Positions 54,196 through 62,473 of a stretch of 64,000 nt of DNA are shown one piece after another. This DNA is from Hyphomicrobiales bacterium (GTDB lineage: Bacteria; Pseudomonadota; Alphaproteobacteria; Rhizobiales; Beijerinckiaceae): the NCBI GenBank assembly GCA_930633495.1, contig CAKNFJ010000001.1, positions 1,981,001-2,045,000 of the forward strand, given 5' to 3'. A program made the position numbers and the translations under genes. Every line of letters begins with the position of its first letter. Within the stretch, counting starts at the first letter, position 1. The notes below the pieces were generated by a model. The model ran no database searches. It saw only the letters and a list, made by a program, of their open reading frames with translations, and was not told the origin of the DNA.

Positions 54196-54927
54196 CTATT
54201 CGAACAGGTCCGGATGCGCGACTTCGGTCTTCGGCAACGCGCGCAGGATCTCGGTGAGGTGGTGACGCATGGCGGCCTGGGCGGCAGCGGCATCGCCCGC
54301 ATCGATCGCCGCCATGATCCCGCGATGCTGCGCGACCAGCGGCAGCATCGCGTCGCGCCCCGGCAGGGTCAGCTGGCAGACGCGGTCCATATGCGCCTTG
54401 ATGTCCCGGATCGCCTCCCAGGCAAGCGGCATCCCGACCCCCTCCGTCAGCTCGACATGGAAGAGCTCGTCGTAACGCTGGAAGGCGGCGTGGTCGTCCC
54501 GCTGCGCAGCACTCTCCTGAACCTCCAGGAGATCGGAAATCCTTTGCCGGCTCTGAGCCGAAAAAGAGCTGCAGGCCTCGCGCACGATCGCGACCTCGAC
54601 CGCCTCGCGCACGAAGCGCGCCTCCATCATCTTGCGGACGGAGAACTTGACCACGACCGTGCCGCGCTGGGGCTGCACATCCACCAGCCGCGTCCTGGCG
54701 AGCGCGATCAGCGCCTCGCGCACCGGCTGCCGGGATACGCCGTATTTCAGCGCGATCTCCTGCTCCGAAAGGCGCGTTCCGGGCGGCAGCTCCAGCGCGA
54801 TGATGGCGCGGCGCAATTCAGCCTCGACGCGTCCGGCAGCGGAGACGCCGGCAAAGGCGGCGGGTGAGGCCAACGAAAGGCTCAAGTCAAAAATCTCCAA
54901 GGCCTGTTGCGTACCATACCGCAACAT
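54196..54927 (-). CDS. GntR-family (FCD/FadR-type) regulator of the hexuronate locus
   Basis: A 243-residue regulator. The winged HTH (about 30-95) has LPPGTRLSEQEIALKYGVSRQPVREALIAL, and the FCD effector domain follows (FVREAVEVAIVREA, then HAAFQRYDELFHVEL with metal-binding His/Asp residues, and HRGIMAAIDAGDAAAA). Starts at ATG 54927 or TTG 54900 are possible. It diverges from the TRAP-kdu operon and probably represses it until a hexuronate derivative binds; direct repeats lie over its 5' end. Confidence 0.9.
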   Translation of the reverse strand: MLRYGTQQALEIFDLSLSLASPAAFAGVSAAGRVEAELRRAIIALELPPGTRLSEQEIALKYGVSRQPVREALIALARTRLVDVQPQRGTVVVKFSVRKMMEARFVREAVEVAIVREACSSFSAQSRQRISDLLEVQESAAQRDDHAAFQRYDELFHVELTEGVGMPLAWEAIRDIKAHMDRVCQLTLPGRDAMLPLVAQHRGIMAAIDAGDAAAAQAAMRHHLTEILRALPKTEVAHPDLFE

Positions 54928-54937
54928 ACTACCATAC
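54912..54937. promoter_or_regulatory. Direct repeat TACCATAC, candidate GntR operator
   Basis: TACCATAC occurs at 54912-54919 and 54930-54937, 18 bases apart, inside the AT-rich divergent region between the GntR gene and the TRAP operon. A TACAAT follows at 54935-54940 and could be the -10 of the plus-strand operon. The site overlaps the first codons of the GntR frame if ATG 54927 is used. Confidence 0.45.
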
Positions 54938-55044
54938 AATCACTGCCGCAACCGAGGACGGAGGCGGGCAGCAAGCTTACGTTCGGCGGGCCGACGAACA
55001 AGCCGGGAAACGGCGAGGCCTTCGAACCCACGGGAGAACGCACC

Positions 55045-56031
55045 ATGACCGCACGCCGCAGCTTCCTTGCCTATACCGCAGCGCTGGCCTTCTCGGCAGC
55101 CGCCGCGACCTCAGCCTTGGCCCAGAGCGTGACGCTGCGCTCGGCCGATATCCACCCGACCGACTACCCGACCGTCGAGGCCGTCCGCTACATGGGCAAG
55201 CTGCTCGAGGAGCGCACCCAGGGCCGCGTCAAGATCAACGTCTTCCACTCGGCCCAGCTCGGCCAGGAGAAGGACACGATCGATCAGACCCGCTTCGGCG
55301 TCATCGACATCAACCGCATCAACATGGCGCCGTTCAACAACCTGATCCCGGCGACCAACATCCCCTCCCTGCCCTTCATCTTCCGCTCGGTCGACCATAT
55401 GCGGAAGGCGATGGATGGGCCGATCGGCGACAACCTGCTCAAGGAGTTCGAGAAGCACGACCTGATCGGTCTCGCGCTCTACGATTCGGGCTCGCGCTCC
55501 TTCTATAATTCCAAGCGCCCGATCAACACGCCCGCCGACATGAAGGGCATGAAGATCCGCGTCCAGCAGTCGGACATGTTCGTCGCGCTGGTCTCGGCGC
55601 TCGGCGCCAATGCGACGCCGATGCCCTTCGGCGAGGTCTATTCCGCGCTCCAGACCGGCGTGATCGACGGCGCCGAGAACAACTGGCCGTCCTATGAATC
55701 GACCCGCCATTTCGAGGTCTCCAAGTTCTATTCGGTGACCGAGCACTCGCTCTCCCCGGAAGCGCTGGTGATGTCGAAGAAGAGCTTCGACAAGTTCAAC
55801 GCCGCCGACCAGGCGATCATCAAGGCGGCTGCGAAGGAATCGGTCGCGAAGATGCGCGAGCTCTGGGATGCGCGCGAGAAGGCCTCCGAGGCCAAGGTCA
55901 AGGCCGGCGGCGCCCAGATCAACCAGGTCGACAAGAAGCCCTTCATCGACGCGATGAAGCCGGTCTACGACAAGTTCGTCACCGACCCGAAGCTGAAGGA
56001 CATGGTCGCCGCCATCCAGGCGGTGAACTGA
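55045..56031 (+). CDS. dctP: TRAP transporter substrate-binding protein DctP
   Basis: A 328-residue periplasmic binding protein with a twin-arginine-like signal (MTARRSFLAYTAALAFSAAAATSALAQ). The DctP pattern is clear: LPFIFRSVDHMRKAMDGPIG, MKGMKIRVQQSDMF (with the conserved arginine that binds carboxylate), EVYSALQTGVIDGAENNW. With kduI/kduD downstream, an unsaturated or keto-hexuronate ligand is likely. The ATG at 55045 is used; AGAACGCACC precedes it. Confidence 0.93.
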   Translation: MTARRSFLAYTAALAFSAAAATSALAQSVTLRSADIHPTDYPTVEAVRYMGKLLEERTQGRVKINVFHSAQLGQEKDTIDQTRFGVIDINRINMAPFNNLIPATNIPSLPFIFRSVDHMRKAMDGPIGDNLLKEFEKHDLIGLALYDSGSRSFYNSKRPINTPADMKGMKIRVQQSDMFVALVSALGANATPMPFGEVYSALQTGVIDGAENNWPSYESTRHFEVSKFYSVTEHSLSPEALVMSKKSFDKFNAADQAIIKAAAKESVAKMRELWDAREKASEAKVKAGGAQINQVDKKPFIDAMKPVYDKFVTDPKLKDMVAAIQAVN

Positions 56032-56101
56032 GCCTCGTCAAGGCGGGGCGGCCCATGACCGCCGCCCCGCTTCCGGCCCCTTGCCAGCCCGGGCAGATTT
56101 C

Positions 56102-56635
56102 ATGCGCGCCTTCACCGCCTTCCTGACTCGTATCGACGCCAAGCTCAGCCTGTTCGCGCTGATCGCCGCCGGCGCCGGCCTCGTCCTGATGACCGTGATG
56201 GTCGCCTGGGGCGTGTTCGGCCGCTATGTGCTCAACGACACGCCGATCTGGGTCGAGGCCGGATCGCTCTTCCTGATGTCCTGGTTCATCCTGCTCGGCG
56301 CCGCCGTCGGCGTGCGCGAGAGCGACCATCTCGGCTTCGAGGTCGGGCTGGTGATGTCGCCGCCACCGGTGCGCGCAGCGCTGATCGTCATCGGCGAAGG
56401 GCTGGTCTGCGCCTTCGGGCTGGCCATGCTCGGCTATGGCTGGCAGCTGGCCGCCGGCACATGGGCCGATCGCATGCCGATCATCGGCATATCCCGCGGC
56501 TGGGACTATGTGCCGATCGCGGCGGGCGGCGCGCTGATCGCGCTGTTCGCGCTGGAGAAGCTGCTCCTCTTCATCACCGGCGAGGAGCAGGCGCCGCTCG
56601 GCTTCGTCCATTTCGGCGAAAGCCAGGAGGCCTGA
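56102..56635 (+). CDS. dctQ: TRAP transporter small permease DctQ
   Basis: A 177-residue membrane protein with four helices (about 17-40, 55-72, 95-115, 140-160). It has the DctQ features VFGRYVLNDTPIWVEAGSLFLMSW (in parts) and DYVPIAAGGALIALFALE. The ATG at 56102 is preferred over a TTG at 56081. It lies between dctP and dctM, three bases before the latter. Confidence 0.92.
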   Translation: MRAFTAFLTRIDAKLSLFALIAAGAGLVLMTVMVAWGVFGRYVLNDTPIWVEAGSLFLMSWFILLGAAVGVRESDHLGFEVGLVMSPPPVRAALIVIGEGLVCAFGLAMLGYGWQLAAGTWADRMPIIGISRGWDYVPIAAGGALIALFALEKLLLFITGEEQAPLGFVHFGESQEA

Positions 56636-56638
56636 GCC

Positions 56639-57919
56639 ATGGAACTCTGGATTCTCTTTGGCGTCTTCTCGCTGCTGCTGCTGATCGGCGTGCCCGTCGC
56701 CTTCTGCCTCGGCATCGCCTCGGTCGCGACCGTCGCCTATATGGGCCTGCCGCCGGTCGTCGTCTTTCAGCAGATGAATTCCGGCATGAACGCCTTCGCC
56801 ATGATGGCGATCCCGTTCTTCATCTATGCCGGCGACCTGATGATCCGCGGCGGCATCGCCGAGCGCCTGATCCAGATGGCGGCGAGCCTCGTCGGCCATC
56901 TGCGCGGCGGACTCGGCCAGGTCAATGTCGTGACCTGCACGCTCTTCGGCGGCATCTCCGGCTCGGCCGTGGCCGATGCCTCCGCCGTCGGCGGCCTGAT
57001 GATCCCGCAGATGAAGAAGCGCGGCTACGACGCCGACTACGCCGTCAACGTCACCGCAAATGCGGCGATCATCGCGCTGCTGATCCCGCCCTCGCACAAC
57101 ATGATCATCTATTCGCTTTCGGCGGGCGGCAATCTCTCGATCGCGGATCTGTTCACAGCCGGCGTCGTGCCGGGCCTGCTGCTCTGCGCCGCCTTGATGT
57201 TCGCGGCCTGGGCAGTGGCGGTAAAGCGCGGCTATCCGCGCGAGCCCTTCCCCGGCTTCGCTACGGTCGGCCGCTATGTCGTGCTGGCCCTGCCCGGCAT
57301 CCTCCTGATCGGCATCATCTTCGGCGGCGTCCGCTCCGGCGTCTTCACCGCGACGGAATCCTCCTGCGTCGCGGTCGTCTACGCCATCCTCGTGACCATC
57401 TTCGTCTATCGCCAGCTCACCTGGACCGCCTTCCTGGAGGCGACGCTGGGGGCCGTGCGCACCACGGCGATGGTGCTGCTGGTGATTGGCACGGCCGGCG
57501 CCTTCGGCTGGCTGATGGCCTTCCTGCAGGTGCCGCAGGCGACCATCGCCGCGATGAAGGCGGTCTCCGACAACCCGATCGTCATCCTGCTGATGATCAA
57601 CCTGATCCTGCTGGTGCTCGGCACCTTCATGGACATGGCGCCGATGATCATCATCTGCACGCCGATCTTCCTGCCGGTGGTGAAGGCCTTCGGCGTCGAT
57701 CCGATCCATTTCGGTGTGATCCTGATCCTCAATGCCGGCATCGGCCTCAACACGCCGCCGGTCGGCTCGGTGCAGTTCGTCGCCTGCGCCATCGGCCGCA
57801 TTTCCATCGGCGAGTCGATGAAGACGATCTGGCCGTTCTACGGCGCCAGCGTCGCCGTGCTCCTGCTCGTCACCTATGTGCCCGGCCTGTCGCTCTGGCT
57901 GCCGCGCCTGTTCCACTGA
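56639..57919 (+). CDS. dctM: TRAP transporter large permease DctM
   Basis: A 426-residue permease with about 12 helices. Family segments are GGLGQVNVVTCTLFGGISGS, PPSHNMIIYSLSAGG and GLNTPPVGSVQFVAC. It carries out Na+-coupled import with DctP and DctQ. kduI follows after 10 bases, so uptake and catabolism are one transcript. Confidence 0.94.
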   Translation: MELWILFGVFSLLLLIGVPVAFCLGIASVATVAYMGLPPVVVFQQMNSGMNAFAMMAIPFFIYAGDLMIRGGIAERLIQMAASLVGHLRGGLGQVNVVTCTLFGGISGSAVADASAVGGLMIPQMKKRGYDADYAVNVTANAAIIALLIPPSHNMIIYSLSAGGNLSIADLFTAGVVPGLLLCAALMFAAWAVAVKRGYPREPFPGFATVGRYVVLALPGILLIGIIFGGVRSGVFTATESSCVAVVYAILVTIFVYRQLTWTAFLEATLGAVRTTAMVLLVIGTAGAFGWLMAFLQVPQATIAAMKAVSDNPIVILLMINLILLVLGTFMDMAPMIIICTPIFLPVVKAFGVDPIHFGVILILNAGIGLNTPPVGSVQFVACAIGRISIGESMKTIWPFYGASVAVLLLVTYVPGLSLWLPRLFH

Positions 57920-57929
57920 AGGACCGATC

Positions 57930-58766
57930 ATGACCATCGAGATTCGCCAGGTTTCCCACCCCGAGGCCGTCAAGGGCTTCGACACGGCGGAGTTGCGGCG
58001 CCACTTCCTGATCGAGACGCTGTTCGTCCCCGGCAAGGTCAAGCTGACCTACAGCCATCTCGACCGCGTCGTGGTGGGCGGCGCCATGCCGACGGCCGAG
58101 CCGGTCGTGCTGTCGACGCCGAAAGCGGTCGGCACCGACGCCTTCCTGAGGCGGCGCGAGCTCGGCATCGTCAATGTCGGCGGTCCCGGCACGGTCAGCG
58201 TCGGCGGCGAGGACTACGCGCTCGCCAAGCGCGACGCGCTCTATGTCGGCAAGGAAGCGGGCGAAGTCACCTTCGCCAGCGACGATGCCGGCAACCCCGC
58301 CAAGTTCTACCTGCTCTCGACGCCGGCCCATGCCGTGCATCCGACCAAGCGCATAACCGAGGCGGACGCCAAGACGATCGCGCTCGGCGAGCAGGCGACG
58401 GCCAACAAGCGCGTCATTCGCCAGTACATCATCCCCGGCGTCTGCGACACCTGCCAGCTGGTGATGGGCCTGACCACGCTGGAGGAAGGCAGCATATGGA
58501 ACACCATGCCCTCGCATGTCCATGACCGGCGCTGCGAGATCTATCTCTATTTCGACGTCCCCAGCGACGCCCGCGTCTTCCACCTGATGGGTGAGCCGCA
58601 GGAGACCCGCCACCTCGTCGTCGCCAACGAGCAGGCGATCCTCTCGCCCGGCTGGTCGATCCATTCCGGCGCCGGCACCAAGGCCTATTCCTTCATCTGG
58701 GGCATGGGCGGCGACAATGTCGACTACACCGACATGGACATGGTCGCGACCGGGGATCTGCGCTGA
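57930..58766 (+). CDS. kduI: 5-dehydro-4-deoxy-D-glucuronate isomerase KduI
   Basis: Isomerises 4-deoxy-L-threo-5-hexosulose uronate, released from unsaturated pectin or glycosaminoglycan oligomers, to 3-deoxy-D-glycero-2,5-hexodiulosonate. The 278-residue length is standard. Zinc ligands are seen in TMPSHVHDRRCEIYLYF and LSPGWSIHSGAGTKAYSFIW. The frame opens at 57876 within dctM, but the ATG at 57930 begins family-like sequence (MTIEIRQVSHPE). Confidence 0.94.
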   Translation: MTIEIRQVSHPEAVKGFDTAELRRHFLIETLFVPGKVKLTYSHLDRVVVGGAMPTAEPVVLSTPKAVGTDAFLRRRELGIVNVGGPGTVSVGGEDYALAKRDALYVGKEAGEVTFASDDAGNPAKFYLLSTPAHAVHPTKRITEADAKTIALGEQATANKRVIRQYIIPGVCDTCQLVMGLTTLEEGSIWNTMPSHVHDRRCEIYLYFDVPSDARVFHLMGEPQETRHLVVANEQAILSPGWSIHSGAGTKAYSFIWGMGGDNVDYTDMDMVATGDLR

Positions 58767-58771
58767 TGCTT

Positions 58772-59040
58772 AAGGGGTTGCACTCATGATGGACATCGTT
58801 CTGACGCAGGGCATTTTGATCGGCGGGCAGGAGCGTGGCCGCCGCAAGCCGCCCGGCTTGCAAGGCCGCGCGACACACCAGCCGATCAAAAGGCCCGCGC
58901 CCCAAAGGGGTCGGGCGAAAACGGCCGATAGCTGTGTCGATCCCTTGCCCGATGCCAACAGGCATCGGGCGGCGGGCTCCTCCTTGCTCTCGACCGTTTT
59001 GGCCCGATCAGAACGGTGTCCATCATGAGCGCAACCCCTT
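58772..59040. repeat. 269-bp element with 33-bp inverted arms around a hairpin-rich centre
   Basis: The left arm (58772-58804) and right arm (59008-59040) are inverted copies matching at 31 of 33 positions. The 203-base centre contains TTTTGATCGGC (58814-58824) paired with 58881-58891, GCAAGCC/GGCTTGC (58844-58861) and GCCCGATGCC/GGCATCGGGC (58947-58970). The right arm carries the first five codons of kduD. There is no transposase or recombinase. Confidence 0.85.
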
Positions 59041-59804
59041 CACCTTTCGATTTGGGAGGGCGGACCGCGATCGTCACCGGGGCCAATACGGGCCTCGGTC
59101 AGGCGATCGCGGTCGCGCTCGCCCAGGCCGGGGCCGGCATCATCGCGGTCGGCCGGTCCAGCATGGCCGAGACGAAGGCGCTGGTCGCGGCGACGGGCAA
59201 GCCCTTCCATGAGATCGCCGCCGATCTGGCGACGCTGGAGCCGATCGCAGGGATCGTCGAGCAAGCGGAAGCCGCCGCCAAGGCCGACGGCTCGCGCCTC
59301 GACATCCTCGTCAACAATGCCGGCATCATCCGCCGCGCCGACGCGATCGACTTCACCGAGGCCGATTGGGATGCGGTGATGGACGTCAACCTGAAGTCGA
59401 CCTTCTTCCTGACCCAAGGCGTGGCGAAGCGCATGCTGGCCGACGGCAAGGGCGGCAAGGTGATCAACATCGCCTCGCTGCTTTCCTTCCAGGGCGGCAT
59501 CCGCATCCCCTCCTATACGGCCTCCAAGAGCGGGCTTGCCGGGCTGACGCGGCTTCTCGCCTGCGAATGGGCTGGCAAGGGCATCAACGTCAACGCGATC
59601 GCGCCGGGCTATTTCGTCACCAACAACACCGAGGCCTTGCGCGCCGATCCCGAGCGCAACGCCGCGATCCTCGCCCGCATCCCAGCCGGACACTGGGGCA
59701 ATCCGCAGGAACTGGGCGGGGCCGCCGTGTTCCTCGCCTCGGATGCCGCGGCTTACATCCATGGCGTCGTGCTGCCCGTCGATGGCGGCTGGCTCGCGCG
59801 CTAA
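59025..59804 (+). CDS. kduD: 2-dehydro-3-deoxy-D-gluconate 5-dehydrogenase KduD (SDR)
   Basis: A 259-residue short-chain dehydrogenase reducing the KduI product to 2-keto-3-deoxygluconate. The NAD-binding TGANTGLGQ (about 18-26), NNAGI, and the catalytic Ser/Tyr/Lys in NIASLLSFQGG and YTASKSG are present; INVNAIAPGYFVTNNTEALR is typical of KduD. The ATG at 59025 lies inside the right arm of the inverted element and no strong ribosome binding site precedes it; a GTG at 59016 is an alternative. Confidence 0.92.
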   Translation: MSATPSPFDLGGRTAIVTGANTGLGQAIAVALAQAGAGIIAVGRSSMAETKALVAATGKPFHEIAADLATLEPIAGIVEQAEAAAKADGSRLDILVNNAGIIRRADAIDFTEADWDAVMDVNLKSTFFLTQGVAKRMLADGKGGKVINIASLLSFQGGIRIPSYTASKSGLAGLTRLLACEWAGKGINVNAIAPGYFVTNNTEALRADPERNAAILARIPAGHWGNPQELGGAAVFLASDAAAYIHGVVLPVDGGWLAR

Positions 59805-59815
59805 GGGAGATCGAG

Positions 59816-60157
59816 ATGGACCGCAAGAACGAGCCCTTCGCGCATGATGCCGATCTCGCCTGGGAGCCGGCCGGCGAAGGCGTGACGCGCAAGATCCTGA
59901 CCTATCGCGACGAGGTCATGATGGTGCGCGTGCGCTTCCAGGCCGGCGCCATCGGGCCGGCGCACAGCCACCCACATATCCAGTGCTCGCTGGTCGAAAG
60001 CGGCGTCTTCGACATCACCATCTCCGGCCGCACCGAGCGCCTGGTCGCCGGCGACAGCTTCACCGTGCCGCCCGACGCGATCCACGGCGCCGTCAATATC
60101 GAGGCCGGGACGCTCGTCGACGTCTTCACGCCGATGCGGCAGGACTTCGTCTCCTGA
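59816..60157 (+). CDS. kdgF: KdgF-like cupin
   Basis: A 113-residue cupin similar to KdgF, which speeds the conversion of unsaturated uronates to the linear keto form used by KduI. The metal-binding histidines are in GPAHSHPHIQCSLVESG and VPPDAIHGAVN. The ATG at 59816 has GGGAG upstream and lies 11 bases after kduD, so it ends the operon. Confidence 0.88.
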   Translation: MDRKNEPFAHDADLAWEPAGEGVTRKILTYRDEVMMVRVRFQAGAIGPAHSHPHIQCSLVESGVFDITISGRTERLVAGDSFTVPPDAIHGAVNIEAGTLVDVFTPMRQDFVS

Positions 60158-60260
60158 CACAGGCGCGCTTCCGAGCGGCCTAGCCTTCCCAGCCGGGGAA
60201 CATGTCGCTTTCATGCGCGTCGTTCCCTTCTCGGGAACAGCAGTGCGGCGGAGGGGAAGC

Positions 60261-60719
60261 TTGGTCCGGAAGACGACGCGACGGCCGAAGGCGACCGAGA
60301 ACGATGGCGGCCCCGCCAAGCCCGTCCTGCTCTCGGGCGGCAATCCGCAAATCCCCAAGGGCGAGGGCCACCCGGCCGTGCAGGCCTATATCGCCGCGAT
60401 GCCGGGCTGGAAGCGCGATGTCGGGCTGCAACTGGACGCGCTGATCGAACGCAGCGTCCCCGGCCTGCGCAAGGCGGTCAAATGGAACTCCCCGCTTTAC
60501 GGAACGCATGAGCAGGGCTGGTTCCTCGGCATCCATTGCTTCACGCGCTACATCAAGATCGCCTTCTTCAACGGCGCAGCCCTGGAACCGCAGCCGCCGG
60601 TTGCCTCGAAGGACAAGAACACGCGCTATCTTCATATCGACGAGGCCGGCCTGACCGACGAGGCGACACTGGTGCGCTGGATCGAGCAGGCCGCGAAACT
60701 GCCCGGCTGGGTCGTCTAG
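60261..60719 (+). CDS. DUF1801 domain protein
   Basis: A 152-residue protein of the DUF1801 (YdhG/YjbR-like) fold. GHPAVQAYIAAMPGWKRDVG, LRKAVKWNSPLYG and YIKIAFFNGAALEP are typical. Function is unknown; members resemble small iron- or nucleotide-handling proteins. TTG at 60261 is preferred because GGAGGGG directly precedes it; an ATG at 60213 in frame is possible but has no ribosome binding site. Confidence 0.85.
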   Translation: MVRKTTRRPKATENDGGPAKPVLLSGGNPQIPKGEGHPAVQAYIAAMPGWKRDVGLQLDALIERSVPGLRKAVKWNSPLYGTHEQGWFLGIHCFTRYIKIAFFNGAALEPQPPVASKDKNTRYLHIDEAGLTDEATLVRWIEQAAKLPGWVV

Positions 60720-60767
60720 ACACCAAACCTCATCGACCGCAGAACACGACGACCCGGAGGAGCGGCC

Positions 60768-61181
60768 ATGGCCAGGAACGAGAACGAAGGCGGAGCATCG
60801 CCGTCCGAACGGATCGACGCGCGGATCAGGGAGCTGGGCGACTGGCGCGGCGAAATGCTCGCCCGGCTGCGCGCGCTGGTCAGGCAAGCCATCCCGGACG
60901 TCGTCGAGGAGTGGAAATGGCGCGGCGTCCCGGTCTGGTACCGCGACGGCATGATCTGCACCGGCGAGACCTACAAGAACGCCGTGAAGATGACCTTCGC
61001 CAAGGGTGCCGCGCTCGACGACCCGTCCGGCCTGTTCAATGCCAGCCTCGACGGCAATGTGCGCCGCGCAATCGACTTCCATCAGGGCGACGCCGTCGAT
61101 GAGAAGGCCTTCATCGCCTTGATCCGCGCCGCCGTGGCGCTGAACGCATCGAAAGCCAAGCGGCCTGCCCGCTCGGACTGA
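60768..61181 (+). CDS. DUF1801 domain protein (second copy)
   Basis: A 137-residue relative of the preceding protein. It has RALVRQAIPDVVEEWKWRGVPVWYRDGMICTGETYKNAVKMTF in separate segments and ends in a basic tail. It contains the same W-x-G/P-V-W pattern but differs in sequence, so it is a diverged paralogue or a separate subgroup. It starts 48 bases after the first, with GGAGGAGC upstream of ATG 60768, suggesting an operon. Confidence 0.88.
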   Translation: MARNENEGGASPSERIDARIRELGDWRGEMLARLRALVRQAIPDVVEEWKWRGVPVWYRDGMICTGETYKNAVKMTFAKGAALDDPSGLFNASLDGNVRRAIDFHQGDAVDEKAFIALIRAAVALNASKAKRPARSD

Positions 61182-61308
61182 ACAAGTGGCTCGGTGCGCG
61201 GCAACAAGGCGGTAGCGCCTCCCGGAAAAAACGCTCAGTATCGGCGCGGTCGGCCGCCCCTGTTCGGGTCGAGTCGAGACAGCAGGACAAGACGGCGAGG
61301 GACTACGG

Positions 61309-62469
61309 ATGCCTGGATTTTGGCGGCGCTCGAATGGCGGGCTGCGCCCTGGAACGATCTGCCTGGCGGCCCTGACCCTGGCCTGCGGCCTGGTGCTGAA
61401 GCCGGATATCGGCGTTCTCGCCCAGCAGGCCGCGCCGGCGCGCATTCCCGTGGGCACGGTCGCCGCCGAAAAACGCTCCATCGATCGCACCGCCGACTTC
61501 GTGGGCCGTGTCGACGCGGTCAACCGGGTCGATATCCGCGCCCGTGTGACCGGCTATCTTGAGGAAGTCCTGTTCCAGGACGGCCAGTTCGTGAAGGAGG
61601 GCATGCCGCTCTACCGCATCGAGCGCGGGCCGTTCGAGGCTGCGGTCGAGCAGGCGCAAGGCGCGCTCGAAGGGGCGCAGGGCACCCTGCAGAACGTCAC
61701 GGTGCAGCGGCAGCGCGCCGAAGAACTCCTGCGCACCAGCGCCGGCTCGGTCGCCGTCCGCGACCAGCGCGTCGCGGAGGAGAAGAGCGCCGAGGGCAAC
61801 CAGACCATCGCGGAAGCCAATCTCAAGACCGCGCAGATCAATCTCGGCTATACCGAGATCACGGCGCCGATCGCCGGCCGAATCGGCCGGACCAAGCTCA
61901 CCAAGGGCAATGTCGTCGGGCCCGACAGCGGCGTGCTGGTGCAGATCGTCAGCAGCGACCCGATGTATGTCACCTTCCCCGTCAGCCAGCGCGAATTCCT
62001 GAACCTGAAGGCGACGGCGGTGACGGACGAAACCAAGGCGCCCTTCATCAGCATCAGGTTCGCCGACGGCTCGACCTACGACCAGAGAGGCCGCGTCGAT
62101 TTCGTCGATGTCTCGGTCGACCGGGCGACGGACACCGTGCTGGTACGCGCCAAGATACCCAATCCCGCCGGGCGCCTCATCGACGGAACGCTCGTGCGCG
62201 TCACCGTCCAGGCCGACAAGCCCGAGGAAAAGGTGCTCGTCCCGCAATCGGCGCTGATCGCCGATCAGCAGGGCGGCTACGTCTTCGCGGTGGAAGACGG
62301 CAAGGCCGTGGTCAAGCGCGTCAAGATCGGCGCCGAGATCGGCGCCTATGTCGTGGTCGAACAGGGCCTGGCCGGCAACGAGCAGATCGTCGTCGAAGGC
62401 CTGCAGAACCTGCGGCCGGGATCGCCGGTCCTCGCCTCCCCCGTCACTCCGCCCGCCGGCCGGAGCTGA
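61309..62469 (+). CDS. RND efflux periplasmic adaptor subunit (AcrA/MexA-like)
   Basis: A 386-residue membrane-fusion protein with a signal peptide (LAALTLACGLVL within residues 20-35). AEKRSIDRTADFVGRVDAVNRVDIRARVTGYLEEV is the first lipoyl half (in parts), followed by a short hairpin (AVEQAQGALEGAQGTLQNV) and ITAPIAGRIGRTKLTKGN. It should link the RND pump to an outer membrane channel; no TolC-like gene is in the window. The pump gene begins four bases after the stop. Confidence 0.93.
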   Translation: MPGFWRRSNGGLRPGTICLAALTLACGLVLKPDIGVLAQQAAPARIPVGTVAAEKRSIDRTADFVGRVDAVNRVDIRARVTGYLEEVLFQDGQFVKEGMPLYRIERGPFEAAVEQAQGALEGAQGTLQNVTVQRQRAEELLRTSAGSVAVRDQRVAEEKSAEGNQTIAEANLKTAQINLGYTEITAPIAGRIGRTKLTKGNVVGPDSGVLVQIVSSDPMYVTFPVSQREFLNLKATAVTDETKAPFISIRFADGSTYDQRGRVDFVDVSVDRATDTVLVRAKIPNPAGRLIDGTLVRVTVQADKPEEKVLVPQSALIADQQGGYVFAVEDGKAVVKRVKIGAEIGAYVVVEQGLAGNEQIVVEGLQNLRPGSPVLASPVTPPAGRS

Positions 62470-62473
62470 GCCG

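Noticed and set aside
57876..57929. Upstream start for kduI inside dctM
   Set aside because: The extension is not family-like; the ATG at 57930 begins the conserved sequence.
55979..58042. 687-residue minus-strand frame opposite the TRAP permease and kduI genes
   Set aside because: It is the antisense of three recognised genes and contains only low-complexity charged sequence.
58772..59040. Insertion sequence or MITE with a transposase
   Set aside because: The centre is only 203 bases with no transposase and no obvious target duplication, and the arms coincide with the kduD start. Kept as an inverted-arm element of unknown type.
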